A stretch of 31,035 nt of DNA, from positions 1-31,035 of the IMG/VR virus record IMGVR_UViG_3300021085_000130. One strand, written 5' to 3'. The notes below the pieces were generated by a model. The model did not search any database, had not been told where the DNA came from, and was given only the letters and a program-made list of their open reading frames with translations. The stretch comes from a virus. Position numbers and translations under genes: made by a program. Positions 9,101-17,259 of this stretch are shown one piece after another; within the stretch, counting starts at the first letter, position 1; every line of letters starts with the position of its first letter.

Positions 9101-11278
9101 ATTGGTTCTAGTAGTATAAGTGTAAGTGTAGCGTTGAACACACCGCCTACTGCATCTTTTACTCAGCAATCTTCTAAATTTAATACAAATTTAGGTGTAG
9201 CTGGGACAACTTTATTTTCTGGTAGCATAACAGAATCAGAAGGAGATGTACCTTATAGTGCAAGTTTATCTGGAACAGATGCTGCATTATTTGAAATAGT
9301 TTATAATAATTCTGATTCTTCTTCTTTTGAAGTAAAAGCTATAAATGATCTACCAGCAGGTGATTATGATATTACAGCTAGTGTATTTGATTCTTTTGCT
9401 AAAGCACAACAAGTATCTAATACTGAAACAGATATTACAATTGCTGCAGCTCCAATTGGTACTTTAGGTACTAATGGTACATTCTATATTATAGAGTCAG
9501 CTGGTAATAGTAATAACATAAGAATCAATAGTGATGGTCGAACAGGTACACAAGCTGACTTATCAGTAAGTTACTCACCATCATATGGAAGTCCAACAGT
9601 ACAATCATTTACTTCTTCTAATGCTCAAATAGCAGTAGATAGTAGCGGTAATTTAACAACAGGATTTTTATTAAGTGGATCAGGAACAGCATCAGGTGAC
9701 ACTATTACTTCTGATATAACATATAGAGATCAATATGACAATGTAGGGTCTGGAAGTATATCAATTAACGTAACAACTAATAACGCACCTGATATAACAT
9801 TTAGTGACACAACAGCTAATCAAAATACCAACTTAGGTAGATCAGGAAGTACTTTAGTTACTTTAACGTTTAGTGACACTGAAAGTGATACGGTAGATTA
9901 CGATAATGTAACATTTACAGGACTTAATAGTCAATTAAATACATTTAGATCTGGTACTTCATGGATTGTACAAGCAAAAAATAACCTAAGTGCTTCTACT
10001 TATCCTATAACAGCATCAGTAACAGATACACATGCTTTCAGAACCAATACAGAAAACGATTCATTTACAGTAGCAGCAGCAGATATAGGTACTTTATCAA
10101 CTAATGGTACTTTCTATGTAATTGAATCAGCAGTAAGTGGAGCAGATGTAGTAACTAATTCAAATGGTAGAACAGGAACACAAGCAGATTTAGGAGTAAG
10201 TTACTCACCTAATTATGGAACAGCAGCAGTTCAATCATTTACTTCATCAAATGCTCAAGTAGCAATTACAAATGCTGGAGCAATTTCACTTAACCAACAT
10301 ATAAGCGGTTCTGGTACAGGATCAGGAGCATCAATAACATCTAATATTACTTTTAGAGATCAATATGATAATGTAGGATCTGGTAGTATAAGTATTAATG
10401 TAACAGAAAACGCAGCACCAACAGTAGTATCTTTTGCAGATATTACAGCTAATTTAACAGCTTCAGTAGCAATAGGTACTCACTTAGTAAGTATGAGTAT
10501 TGCAGATACTGAAAGTAATACACCATTTAGTGCAAGTGTTGAAGGTAGTGATTCAGATAAGTTTGATTTCTTCTATACAGCAGCAGATTCATCATCAGCA
10601 TTTATAAGAAATACTGCTCAATTAGCAGCAGGTACTTATAATTATAATGTAAAAGTTTCTGATAACTTTGGTAAGAGTACAACACATACTGGAAGAACAA
10701 TTGAAGTAGCAGCACAACCATACTTAGTTTATGCGTACGGATATGATGGAGGTTCACCAGCATCAGAAGCAGCAGCATATGGTACATTAGGTGATGTAGG
10801 AGGAGACGGAGTTGGCATTACTTCTGGTTCAGTAATAGCAATGTTTCAAAGTGGAGCATTAGGAACAACATTTAGTCCTTCTCATGTAGGAGGAGATAAT
10901 GAGCTACTTTATAGTTCATCACTTACAACATTATCTAATACATCTGGAACTGGTACAGGTTTAGCAAGTTTCGGATATTTAGACTTTAGTGGAGATGCTC
11001 AAATAGCATTATTCTTATTTCCATCTGCATCAGTAGTTGGTGATAAACCAGCTACAATGTATAATGGAGGAATACCTTACGGTAGTGGAACAGCAAAACA
11101 ATACTCTTTATATGCTAAAGATATTGCAATTGAAGGAGTAACAAGTGCAGGGATATATTATTTCGAATTAGAAAATGATCATTTAGGTCATACTAATTGG
11201 GGAATGATTTTTCAAACAGGACAAAATAATAATAATTCAAGACTATTTTTGATGCCTTCAACAGGGTCGGCACCATAA
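6149..11278 (+). CDS. Giant modular adhesin / fibre protein with cadherin-like and tandem repeats
   Basis: 1709 residues, strongly enriched in Ser, Thr, Ala and Gly. Residues 1-~345 resemble other fibre genes here (Ser-Thr-Gln-Ile-Glu-Glu-Leu-Gly-Phe-Ile-Thr twice; Thr-Leu-Thr-Ala-Ala-Thr-Ser-Ser-Tyr, shared with the next gene), ending in a Gly-rich linker. Residues ~347-790 contain cadherin-like repeats with Thr-Asp-Pro-Glu-Gly, Asp-Thr-Asp-Ser-Asp, Leu-Asp-Tyr-Glu and Val-Thr-Asp-Asn-Ala-Ala-Pro motifs, suggesting calcium-stiffened beta domains. From ~788 to ~1424 three tandem ~212-residue repeats follow, then a half copy to ~1525 and a unique Gly-rich C-terminus. Probably a long tail fibre or other virion surface protein for attachment. 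No lysin or hydrolase motif was recognised. No signal peptide is evident, as expected for a virion protein. Confidence 0.75.
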   Translation: MTTFSSELSGSLIFASGSEVQARIVPGSSSLAITGALHVSGADITFDGVSVLDRLSNLESGGVSDSASLGPLNRTTGSLNIFTASIQSEVDAIKITTGSLTSSVETLTSQVSSLITVTGSYLLTSSTYYSESAQISSSGYLTSASAAAAGFGSGTVPAGTVSGSTQIEELGFITASATASYVSGSNIDGLVDSASLALTASFISDTFISASAVRSGFGSGGSTPAGTVSSSTQIEELGFITSSVSDTTSLNIFTGSIQTEVDTLTAATSSYITSLPSGVVSSSSQLTSSYDTRYALSGSGGGGGGDVTYDGNRVVSQENLPSLFSSSFNPGTSGSVQDFLNAVFYPNSAPTITTGNQTVSEFTTSGSSIVTVAGTDPEGQSLTFGTSSAYTSDFVRVASTGEMTLNTLATGSMNTVDRGDGNDAHPIILRVVDAFGTAATKTIYLTVSLNSAPQFRETSVSGNVITSYSTSRNENASAAEVTKIYFTDTDSDSITITSQSDANNHFIFSKTGSYVRLLQNTSSLDYETTASYSLSLTASDEHSVAGVDDNSFTTLPVTITVTDNAAPTFNNQTLTGVTESVSSGTTAGTATASDPEGDTITFVSFTLAGLELDGGTVSLSTYGGTSKTDPTEDAFQMASNGVVTLKAGAYLNSDLINSYVYSSSVSDPFNTYNNATVTVPVADDQAPTISGNTTLYVIESATSGDGVKTNTDGYTGTNIRFTADQSVTWSISSSGWFSIDSSGYVTLASNISGSSYNGGTQLVGSVTASNSFGTPAQTNFTVNITDNVAPTITFTDTSANLNTNGARSGSTINTISFSDSEGDNVDLTSFVFTDPSGQLNTIQAGGTFIVQPINNLSSSNYGITASIDDIHSFATRTSKHDLNIAAAPIGSASNNGDYYIIESAVSGANIVINSNGRTGTKGDLDVTYSPQYNSAAVQSFTSSNSAITIDSVGGLTLNTNVSGSTTSSGDTISSTITYQDQFNNIGSSSISVSVALNTPPTASFTQQSSKFNTNLGVAGTTLFSGSITESEGDVPYSASLSGTDAALFEIVYNNSDSSSFEVKAINDLPAGDYDITASVFDSFAKAQQVSNTETDITIAAAPIGTLGTNGTFYIIESAGNSNNIRINSDGRTGTQADLSVSYSPSYGSPTVQSFTSSNAQIAVDSSGNLTTGFLLSGSGTASGDTITSDITYRDQYDNVGSGSISINVTTNNAPDITFSDTTANQNTNLGRSGSTLVTLTFSDTESDTVDYDNVTFTGLNSQLNTFRSGTSWIVQAKNNLSASTYPITASVTDTHAFRTNTENDSFTVAAADIGTLSTNGTFYVIESAVSGADVVTNSNGRTGTQADLGVSYSPNYGTAAVQSFTSSNAQVAITNAGAISLNQHISGSGTGSGASITSNITFRDQYDNVGSGSISINVTENAAPTVVSFADITANLTASVAIGTHLVSMSIADTESNTPFSASVEGSDSDKFDFFYTAADSSSAFIRNTAQLAAGTYNYNVKVSDNFGKSTTHTGRTIEVAAQPYLVYAYGYDGGSPASEAAAYGTLGDVGGDGVGITSGSVIAMFQSGALGTTFSPSHVGGDNELLYSSSLTTLSNTSGTGTGLASFGYLDFSGDAQIALFLFPSASVVGDKPATMYNGGIPYGSGTAKQYSLYAKDIAIEGVTSAGIYYFELENDHLGHTNWGMIFQTGQNNNNSRLFLMPSTGSAP
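8514..10720 (+). repeat. Three and a half tandem ~640-base repeats in the adhesin gene
   Basis: Units start near 8514, 9145 and 9787, with a half unit from 10421. Each encodes a beta-rich block beginning Asn-Thr-Asn-x-x-x-Ser-Gly, then Ile/Val-Glu-Ser-Ala, Gly-Arg-Thr-Gly-Thr, Gln-Ser-Phe-Thr-Ser-Ser-Asn and Arg-Asp-Gln-Tyr-Asp-Asn-Val-Gly-Ser-Gly. The second and third units are most alike; the first half of unit two and the final half unit (near Ser-Phe-Ala / Asp-Asn-Phe-Gly-Lys) form a more divergent subtype. Boundaries are approximate and read by eye. Confidence 0.85.
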
Positions 11279-11290
11279 AATGATTAGGAC

Positions 11291-12103
11291 ATGGCAGTAA
11301 CTGCAACAGACATATATATTAGATCCGGTAATTCCGGAGCGTTTACCAAAATTGACTTTGTTCAAGGAGGGTGGATAACTGTCCCTTCTGCTTCAAACAT
11401 GATTGCTTTGGATCCTACCAGAGTAGCTGAAGGTCAAATTGTTTACGTAGAACATACAAACGCTCTATATAAAGGATCATTCTTTGAAGCATTCGTAACT
11501 CCAGGCTATTCAGGATTTAGTAACTCACAATCATTTGCACCATTTACTTGGCCAGGTGGAGGTGGAGGAGGATCTTCTACTTTAGCAGGACTGACAGATG
11601 TATCTTCATCGGTAGCAAGTGCATCTAATGGTCAAGTATTAGCATACGATTCAACAGCAGGAGTATGGAAACCTCAAAGTGTTTCTGGTACAGGAGACAT
11701 ATCAGCAGTATTTGCTGGTGATGGTTTATCAGGAGGAGGTTCAGCAGGATCGGTAGTAATAGATGTAGATGCAGGTAACGGTATAGTACTTAACACAGAA
11801 GGTGTTAGTTTAGATACTGGTTCATCTCACTTTACAACAGCAGTTGATTCTAGAATAGTAACTCCTGCAACATTCAATTCATTCACATCTTCAATAGTAA
11901 CATTTACAGCATCTATACAGTCACAGGTTGATAGCTTAACAGCAGCAACTTCATCGTATGCAGATGCTAATAATAACGTCTTTTCTGGTGACGTAACTAT
12001 TGGAGGAACACTTACTTTACTAACTCAATCTTCTGAACCTACTTACGTAAGTGGAGGATTATACTTAGATTCAAATTATAATCTATTTATAGGGGGCAGT
12101 TAA
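11291..12103 (+). CDS. Fibre-type structural protein
   Basis: 270 residues. The N-terminal ~90 residues form a unique domain ending in a Gly-rich linker (six Gly, residues 90-95). A motif common in phage fibres follows: Leu-Ala-Gly-Leu-Thr-Asp-Val ... Asn-Gly-Gln-Val-Leu-Ala-Tyr-Asp-Ser-Thr-Ala-Gly-Val-Trp-Lys-Pro. The rest is Ser/Thr-rich with Ser-Ile-Gln-Ser-Gln-Val-Asp-Ser-Leu-Thr-Ala-Ala-Thr-Ser-Ser-Tyr, nearly the same as a segment of the giant adhesin upstream. It ends in a short beta-rich tip. It starts 12 bases after the giant adhesin with AGGA one base before its ATG, so the two are likely co-transcribed. A fibre subunit or connector is the best guess; receptor binding cannot be shown. 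Confidence 0.65.
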   Translation: MAVTATDIYIRSGNSGAFTKIDFVQGGWITVPSASNMIALDPTRVAEGQIVYVEHTNALYKGSFFEAFVTPGYSGFSNSQSFAPFTWPGGGGGGSSTLAGLTDVSSSVASASNGQVLAYDSTAGVWKPQSVSGTGDISAVFAGDGLSGGGSAGSVVIDVDAGNGIVLNTEGVSLDTGSSHFTTAVDSRIVTPATFNSFTSSIVTFTASIQSQVDSLTAATSSYADANNNVFSGDVTIGGTLTLLTQSSEPTYVSGGLYLDSNYNLFIGGS

Positions 12104-12120
12104 CAGTATACCATGATATT

Positions 12121-12130
12121 TATTTATAAC
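12121..12130 (+). promoter_or_regulatory. Candidate late promoter TATTTATAAC
   Basis: TATTTATAAC differs from the recurrent TATTTATAAT only in the last base. It lies in the 55-base gap between two fibre genes, 28 bases before the next ATG. Confidence 0.45.
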
Positions 12131-12158
12131 TAACGACAACTAAAAACATCAATAAGAA

Positions 12159-15100
12159 ATGGCAACTTGGAAAAAAATTGTAGTCTCGGGTAGTAATATA
12201 TCTCAACTAGCCAACGACTCAAATTATTTAGCATCATCCGGCCAGGGTATTTTATCTAGCTCAGCTCAGATAGCAACCGATATATCCGGATCAATAACAG
12301 CAACATCAGCATCATTAGCAACCAGTATAACAACTGAAGCAAACAATGTAGATGTCGTTCAATCACATGTTGGGAATATTCATTCCTTTACAGCATCAAT
12401 AGACGGCGAAGTAACATCATTAATGGCCTTTACTGCATCAGCAGCAAGAGGTTCAGCAATTAGTGGTTCGTCAACAGCATTAAGTGCTTCATTAGCTACC
12501 CGTATTACTACGGAAGAGAATAATGTAGACGTAGCACAAGCACATATAGGTAACATACATTCCTTCACAGCATCTGCAGATAGTGAAATTTCTGCACTTA
12601 TGGCATTTACTGCCTCTGCTGCTAGAAATGTAGCAATTAGTGGATCATCTACAGCATTAAGTGCATCGTTAGCAACAAGAGTTACAGACCAAGAAACATT
12701 TTCAAGTAGTTTAGATGCAACATTTGCAACTGAAGCTGAATTATTAACAGTTTCACAAAGTTTAAGTGCTTCGATAGCACCAGACATTACTACTAATAAA
12801 AACAATATTACATCGTTAGATGGTGAAGTAACGTCTTTAATGGCATTCACAGGATCAGCTGCAAGAAATGTAGCGATTAGTGGATCATTTACTTCAACAA
12901 GTGCCTCTTTAGCAGCAGCAATTGCTAATATAAGTACTGACTTTGATGATATTACAAACAAACCAACACTACTATCTAGTTCAGCTCAAATAGCAACAGA
13001 CATTAGTGGATCAGTTACATCTACGTCAGCGTCGTTAGCAGGTAGTATAACTACTAATACTAACAATCTATCAGTACAGACAGCTCACGTTGGTAATATA
13101 CATGCATTTACAGCGTCAGCAGATGGAGAGATATCAGCTCTTATGGCAGCTACAGCATCAAGAGATGCTCATATAGGTAATATTCATGCCTTTACTGCTT
13201 CAGCTGATAGTGAGATATCGTCATTAATGGCATTTACTGCTAGTGCAGCCAGAGATACTGCAATTAGTGGAGCAATAACATCTACAAGTGCATCGTTAGC
13301 AACAAGTATAACAGCCAATGCAGTAGATATAGATGATTTAGAAACGTTTAGTTCATCAGTTAATTCAGCATTTACTTTAAGTGGTGCCGATGTAACAGTA
13401 AAAGGTGACTTCACTGTATCAGGAACAACAACAACAGTTGATTCTACAACAGTAGACATTTCAGATAATATAATTCAATTAAATGGTACTGGAGCAACTA
13501 AGGGTGGTTTAGCAGTTAATGATGTTACTGCACCAGATACAAACTCTGGATCATTACTATGGGATGGTACTAATGACTATTGGGTAGCAGGTCCAACAGG
13601 ATCAGAGGTACAGATAGCATTAAGAGAAGGACATGGTATACTTTCTAGTTCAGCTCAAATAGCATCAGAGATTTCAGGATCTATAACAGCAACAAGTGCT
13701 TCATTAGCATCTGACATTACATCTGGTAATGCAGCAGGTACAGTTAATGCAGCAGCAATTGTAGCAATTAATACATTTACAGGATCTGCAGATGGAGAGA
13801 TAACAGCATTAATGGCTGCTACGGCTTCTAGAGATTCTCATATTGGAAACATACATGCTTACACAGCATCAAGTGATGCAGAGATAACAGCCTTAATGGC
13901 GTTCACAGGATCATCTGCTAGAAACACAGCAATTAGTGGAGCATTTACATCAACATCAGCATCGTTAGCAAGTGATATTGCTGGCATGAGTGTTGACTTT
14001 AATATAGCAGGTACAACAGGTACCGATGTTGTAACAGTAGGAACAGATACATTAACATTTGCAAATGGTGGTGGTATAACATCAGCAGTAACAAACAACA
14101 CAGTAACATTAGATGTTGTAGATGCAGTAATTAGTGGATCGTTTACATCAACTAGTGCTAGTATAGCAACAGACGTTGCAGCATTAACTGCATTTAGTTC
14201 TTCTATTGAAAGTACAATATATAGCTACACTGGTTCATTTGCAGGTGATGGTTCATCATTAACTAATATTACAGTAGATCAAAATGCAACAGTAACATCA
14301 TCGTTTACTAGTGTAACTACAGCTTCTATTACTCACAACTTTAATAGTGATAATATTTTAGTTACAGTATATGAAGATGATTATCAAATTGTACCTTCTG
14401 CAATATTTACTAAAACGGCAGATGTAGTAGAGATTCACTTTGGATCAGCAACCACTGGTAGAGCAGTTGTAGCAAGAGGTGGTCATATTGTATCAGGATC
14501 TATACCATTTAGTAATTTAACAGCATTACCAGCGTTAGTTAGTGCATCAGCACAGATAGCAACAGACATTAGTGGAGCTTTATCTAACACAGCTATAGCA
14601 GCATTAGGAGCAGGCATTATATCATCATCAGCTCAAATAGATTCAGATTTATTTGACATTGATGGATTAGTATCTAGTTCAGCTCAAGTAGTTGCTAACC
14701 TAGCAGGATCAGATGTAGTATCTGGATCAGCTCAAATAGCAGCAGACATTAGTGGATCAATAACAGCTACGTCAGCATCATTAGCTAGTAGCATAACATC
14801 CAACACTAATACTACTACAGCATTAGATGGTGAAGTAACCAACTTAATGGCAGCTACAGCATCAAGAGATGCTCACATAGGTAACATACATGCATTTACT
14901 GCATCAATTGATAGTGAGGTAACATCATTAATGGCATTTACAGCGTCAGCTGCTAGAAACGTTGCTATTAGTGGATCATCTACAGCATTAAGTGCATCAA
15001 TTGCATCAGATATTGCAGGTATAAGCACTACGTTTATTGTTTCAGATGGTAGTACTACACAGGATATTGATAGTGGTAACACTTTAACATTCTCAGGTAC

Positions 15101-15506
15101 AGCTAATGAAACTACAGTTGCAGTAAGTGCAACAGATACAGTTACTATTGGATTACCAGATGATGTAACAATTGGTGGAGCTTTAACAGTAACAGGTGAC
15201 TTAACTGTAACAGGTAATACGATAGAGCAACAAGTAACTAACTTGAATGTAGAAGATCAATTTATACTTCTTAACTCAGGTAGTGCAGCACAAGATGCCG
15301 GATTTGTTGTAAATGGTCAAGGAGCAGCATTAGGATGGGATGAATCAGAAAATAGATTCGCTTTAGACTTTGCAGGAGCAACTTGGAACCAAACATCAAT
15401 TACATCAGATGCATACATTGCAGCAGTAGTAACATCGGAAGATGCTAATTATGCTAAAAATGGAAACATTAGAATAGACGGAGAAGATATTTACATATAC
15501 TCATAA
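12159..15506 (+). CDS. Long repetitive Ser/Thr/Ala-rich fibre protein
   Basis: 1115 residues of low-complexity, repeat-based sequence. Six copies of Gly-Asn-Ile-His-(Ser/Ala)-(Phe/Tyr)-Thr-Ala-Ser alternate with Leu-Met-Ala-Phe-Thr-Ala-Ser-Ala-Ala-Arg and Ser-Ala-Gln-Ile-Ala-x-(Asp/Glu)-Ile-Ser-Gly blocks; the spacing suggests a trimeric coiled-coil or beta-helical shaft. Two copies of a Val-x-Gly-Asp-(Phe/Leu)-Thr-Val-(Ser/Thr)-Gly domain occur (near residues 415-490 and 1010-1085). A His-Asn-Phe-Asn ... Val-Tyr-Glu-Asp-Asp-Tyr domain (~730-780) recurs in the 15801 gene. The N-terminus (Trp-Lys-Lys-Ile-Val-Val-Ser-Gly-Ser) is also shared with that gene, suggesting a common attachment point. 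ATG context is AATAAGAA, with no Shine-Dalgarno. Most likely a tail fibre shaft protein. Confidence 0.75.
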   Translation: MATWKKIVVSGSNISQLANDSNYLASSGQGILSSSAQIATDISGSITATSASLATSITTEANNVDVVQSHVGNIHSFTASIDGEVTSLMAFTASAARGSAISGSSTALSASLATRITTEENNVDVAQAHIGNIHSFTASADSEISALMAFTASAARNVAISGSSTALSASLATRVTDQETFSSSLDATFATEAELLTVSQSLSASIAPDITTNKNNITSLDGEVTSLMAFTGSAARNVAISGSFTSTSASLAAAIANISTDFDDITNKPTLLSSSAQIATDISGSVTSTSASLAGSITTNTNNLSVQTAHVGNIHAFTASADGEISALMAATASRDAHIGNIHAFTASADSEISSLMAFTASAARDTAISGAITSTSASLATSITANAVDIDDLETFSSSVNSAFTLSGADVTVKGDFTVSGTTTTVDSTTVDISDNIIQLNGTGATKGGLAVNDVTAPDTNSGSLLWDGTNDYWVAGPTGSEVQIALREGHGILSSSAQIASEISGSITATSASLASDITSGNAAGTVNAAAIVAINTFTGSADGEITALMAATASRDSHIGNIHAYTASSDAEITALMAFTGSSARNTAISGAFTSTSASLASDIAGMSVDFNIAGTTGTDVVTVGTDTLTFANGGGITSAVTNNTVTLDVVDAVISGSFTSTSASIATDVAALTAFSSSIESTIYSYTGSFAGDGSSLTNITVDQNATVTSSFTSVTTASITHNFNSDNILVTVYEDDYQIVPSAIFTKTADVVEIHFGSATTGRAVVARGGHIVSGSIPFSNLTALPALVSASAQIATDISGALSNTAIAALGAGIISSSAQIDSDLFDIDGLVSSSAQVVANLAGSDVVSGSAQIAADISGSITATSASLASSITSNTNTTTALDGEVTNLMAATASRDAHIGNIHAFTASIDSEVTSLMAFTASAARNVAISGSSTALSASIASDIAGISTTFIVSDGSTTQDIDSGNTLTFSGTANETTVAVSATDTVTIGLPDDVTIGGALTVTGDLTVTGNTIEQQVTNLNVEDQFILLNSGSAAQDAGFVVNGQGAALGWDESENRFALDFAGATWNQTSITSDAYIAAVVTSEDANYAKNGNIRIDGEDIYIYS

Positions 15507-15512
15507 TAAGAA

Positions 15513-15716
15513 ATGTTTAAAAGGTTATTAATGGCAATAAAAGGTAAAAGAAACATAGGAAGAGGAGCAAAACAATCAGCCTCCTCTTCTATATTCTTAA
15601 AATCAGAAGCTCTATTTATAGGGCAAAAGCTTCAACAAGCAAATTACAAAGGAGAAGAATTTGAGATTTATCAAAAGATAATGCTTAAGTTAAAACAGTT
15701 GATAGATAAGGGATAA
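15513..15716 (+). CDS. Small basic protein of unknown function
   Basis: 67 residues, rich in Lys and Arg, especially residues 3-20 (Lys-Arg-Leu-Leu-Met-Ala-Ile-Lys-Gly-Lys-Arg). A likely helix-forming C-terminus follows (Tyr-Gln-Lys-Ile-Met-Leu-Lys-Leu-Lys-Gln-Leu-Ile). It follows the long fibre gene after six bases, and its start has the same AATAAGAAATG context as that gene. Uninterrupted reading frame, operon spacing and shared start context support it being real. Its base and amino acid composition differ sharply from the Ser/Thr-rich fibres on both sides. A small chaperone, fibre-assembly helper or nucleic-acid-binding protein are all possible; none is shown. Confidence 0.6.
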   Translation: MFKRLLMAIKGKRNIGRGAKQSASSSIFLKSEALFIGQKLQQANYKGEEFEIYQKIMLKLKQLIDKG

Positions 15717-15723
15717 GTTCCTA

Positions 15724-15733
15724 TATTTATAAT
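15724..15733 (+). promoter_or_regulatory. Candidate late promoter TATTTATAAT
   Basis: Exact copy of the recurrent decamer, 8 bases after the small basic gene and 67 bases before the next ATG. It ends in TATAAT. Confidence 0.5.
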
Positions 15734-15748
15734 AAAGCTAATTATCGG

Positions 15749-15776
15749 CCTCGTAAGAGGAAGTGGGCTCTTAGAG
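15749..15776 (+). promoter_or_regulatory. Structured 5' leader with alternative hairpins
   Basis: CCTC-GTAA-GAGG (15749-15760) forms a small hairpin. The CTCGTAAGAG strand (15750-15759) can instead pair with CTCTTA-GAG (15768-15776) with one bulge. The two pairings exclude each other. The element sits between the candidate promoter at 15724 and the start at 15801 and is unusually GC-rich for an intergenic stretch here. Regulatory function is conjecture. Confidence 0.3.
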
Positions 15777-15800
15777 TAACCAACCGTAAATAGAAGTAAC

Positions 15801-17255
15801 ATGCCAAATTGGAAGAAACTAATAGTTAGTGGTTCAGACGCTAGCTTATCTACATTAACGATTACAAATAGTGGATCAACAGACGATTCATTATTACTTA
15901 CAGCTACAGAAGATTCTTCAACAGCAGCACCAGTAGCTACATTCAAAAGAAATTCAAGTTCACCAGGAGATGCAGATTACCTTGGACAATTAAAGTTCAA
16001 AGGAGAGAATGATGCTGACCAAGAAGTAGTATATGCTAAGATAACAGCAAAGATACAAGATGCTTCAGATGGTTCAGAAGATGGACTTATAGAATTTGCA
16101 AATAAAAAAGCAGGTTCAAACAATATAACGGCTAGATTAAGGTCGGACAAATTACAATTAATCAATGGTACAGAGTTAGAAGTAGATGGTCAAGTATCAG
16201 CATCTTCATTTATAGGAGACGGTTCTGGTTTAACAGGTTTAGTATCTGGTACTACTAATTATGTTCCAATATATGATTCTTCTGGAATAACTGAAAGTCT
16301 TATTTCACAATCGACATATGGAGAAGAGAATGATACGCAAGTTGTCATTGCTGCACAAAGAACATTCATAAACTCTCAAGTAGTTACAACTACTTATTCA
16401 TCCCCAAGTGGAACTGCATTAAGATTAGGTGGTATTGGGAATACAAATGAAATTAGAATTGAAGGTGCAGATATTGAATCAGCAACTGATGCAGCTAAGA
16501 AAATTTTAACTGTTGGCCAAGATGGACAAATACATACTGCTGATGGAAATGAAAGTATATCAGGGTCTTTCTCTGGATCTTTTATAGGAGATGGTTCTGG
16601 TTTAACAGGTTTAGTCACAACTATACAAAGTTCATCAACAGCAGCTGATTCATTCACTTCAGCAACCACACATTCAGTAAGTCATAACTTAGGTACTTTA
16701 TCCCCTTTTGTTCAAGTATATGATGATAACAACGAATTGTTTATACCAACAAAAGTAAAAGTAGTAAATAGTGACACGGTTACTATATTTATGGATCCTG
16801 CAACATCAGGTAAAGTTACTATAGCAGATGCCGGTCATATAATTTCCGGTTCTGGAGATTATAGTTTACTAATTAACACTCCATCAGGTATAGTATCTGG
16901 AGCTGCACAAACTGTTGCTCATTTACCAACTAATACAGTATCAGGTTCAGCTCAAGTAGTATCACTTTTAAGTGGACAAAATTTAACTTTAGGAGAAGTT
17001 TCAGCATCTAAAATACACACAACAGTTGTAAGTTCATCTATTGCATTTTCTTCAGGTTCAAATATTTTTGGAGATGAATTAACCGATGTTCATCAAATAA
17101 CCGGCAGTTTAAACGTAACTGGTTCAGCTAATTTAGTAGCTTCACAATCAGTAAATACAAGAGATGACTCATCTTTAGGTATGTGGGCAGGATCACAAGC
17201 ACAATATGATGCTTTGGGATCATATAATTCGAACACAATTTATTTCGTAACATAA
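15801..17255 (+). CDS. Tail fibre / fibre-tip protein
   Basis: 484 residues. The N-terminus (Asn-Trp-Lys-Lys-Leu-Ile-Val-Ser-Gly-Ser) matches that of the 1115-residue fibre, suggesting the same attachment site. The phage-fibre motif Phe-Ile-Gly-Asp-Gly-Ser-Gly-Leu-Thr-Gly-Leu-Val appears twice (near 137 and 262). A Ser-Val-Ser-His-Asn-Leu-Gly ... Val-Tyr-Asp-Asp-Asn ... Ala-Gly-His-Ile domain (~290-350) is shared with the 12159 gene. The C-terminus, Met-Trp-Ala-Gly-Ser-Gln-Ala-Gln-Tyr-Asp-Ala ... Asn-Thr-Ile-Tyr-Phe-Val, resembles a short tip motif common at the end of phage fibre proteins. Five bases separate it from the next gene. A structural fibre role is well supported; receptor is unknown. 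Confidence 0.7.
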   Translation: MPNWKKLIVSGSDASLSTLTITNSGSTDDSLLLTATEDSSTAAPVATFKRNSSSPGDADYLGQLKFKGENDADQEVVYAKITAKIQDASDGSEDGLIEFANKKAGSNNITARLRSDKLQLINGTELEVDGQVSASSFIGDGSGLTGLVSGTTNYVPIYDSSGITESLISQSTYGEENDTQVVIAAQRTFINSQVVTTTYSSPSGTALRLGGIGNTNEIRIEGADIESATDAAKKILTVGQDGQIHTADGNESISGSFSGSFIGDGSGLTGLVTTIQSSSTAADSFTSATTHSVSHNLGTLSPFVQVYDDNNELFIPTKVKVVNSDTVTIFMDPATSGKVTIADAGHIISGSGDYSLLINTPSGIVSGAAQTVAHLPTNTVSGSAQVVSLLSGQNLTLGEVSASKIHTTVVSSSIAFSSGSNIFGDELTDVHQITGSLNVTGSANLVASQSVNTRDDSSLGMWAGSQAQYDALGSYNSNTIYFVT

Positions 17256-17259
17256 TAGT

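Noticed and set aside
12084-12094. TATTTATAGG near the end of one fibre gene and again at about 15613
   Set aside because: Both are inside coding sequence, lack the TATAAT end and are not followed by a gene start, so they were not counted as promoters.
12380-12961. A 193-codon minus-strand open frame within the long fibre gene, with similar ones at 13184-13459, 13859-14101 and 14873-15082
   Set aside because: These mirror the Ser/Thr/Ala repeats of the + strand fibre gene; all are antisense shadows with repeated composition and no start context of their own.
12159-15506. Regular DNA repeats considered as a CRISPR array or tandem satellite
   Set aside because: They stay in frame, encode protein repeats, vary in spacing and lack unique spacers.
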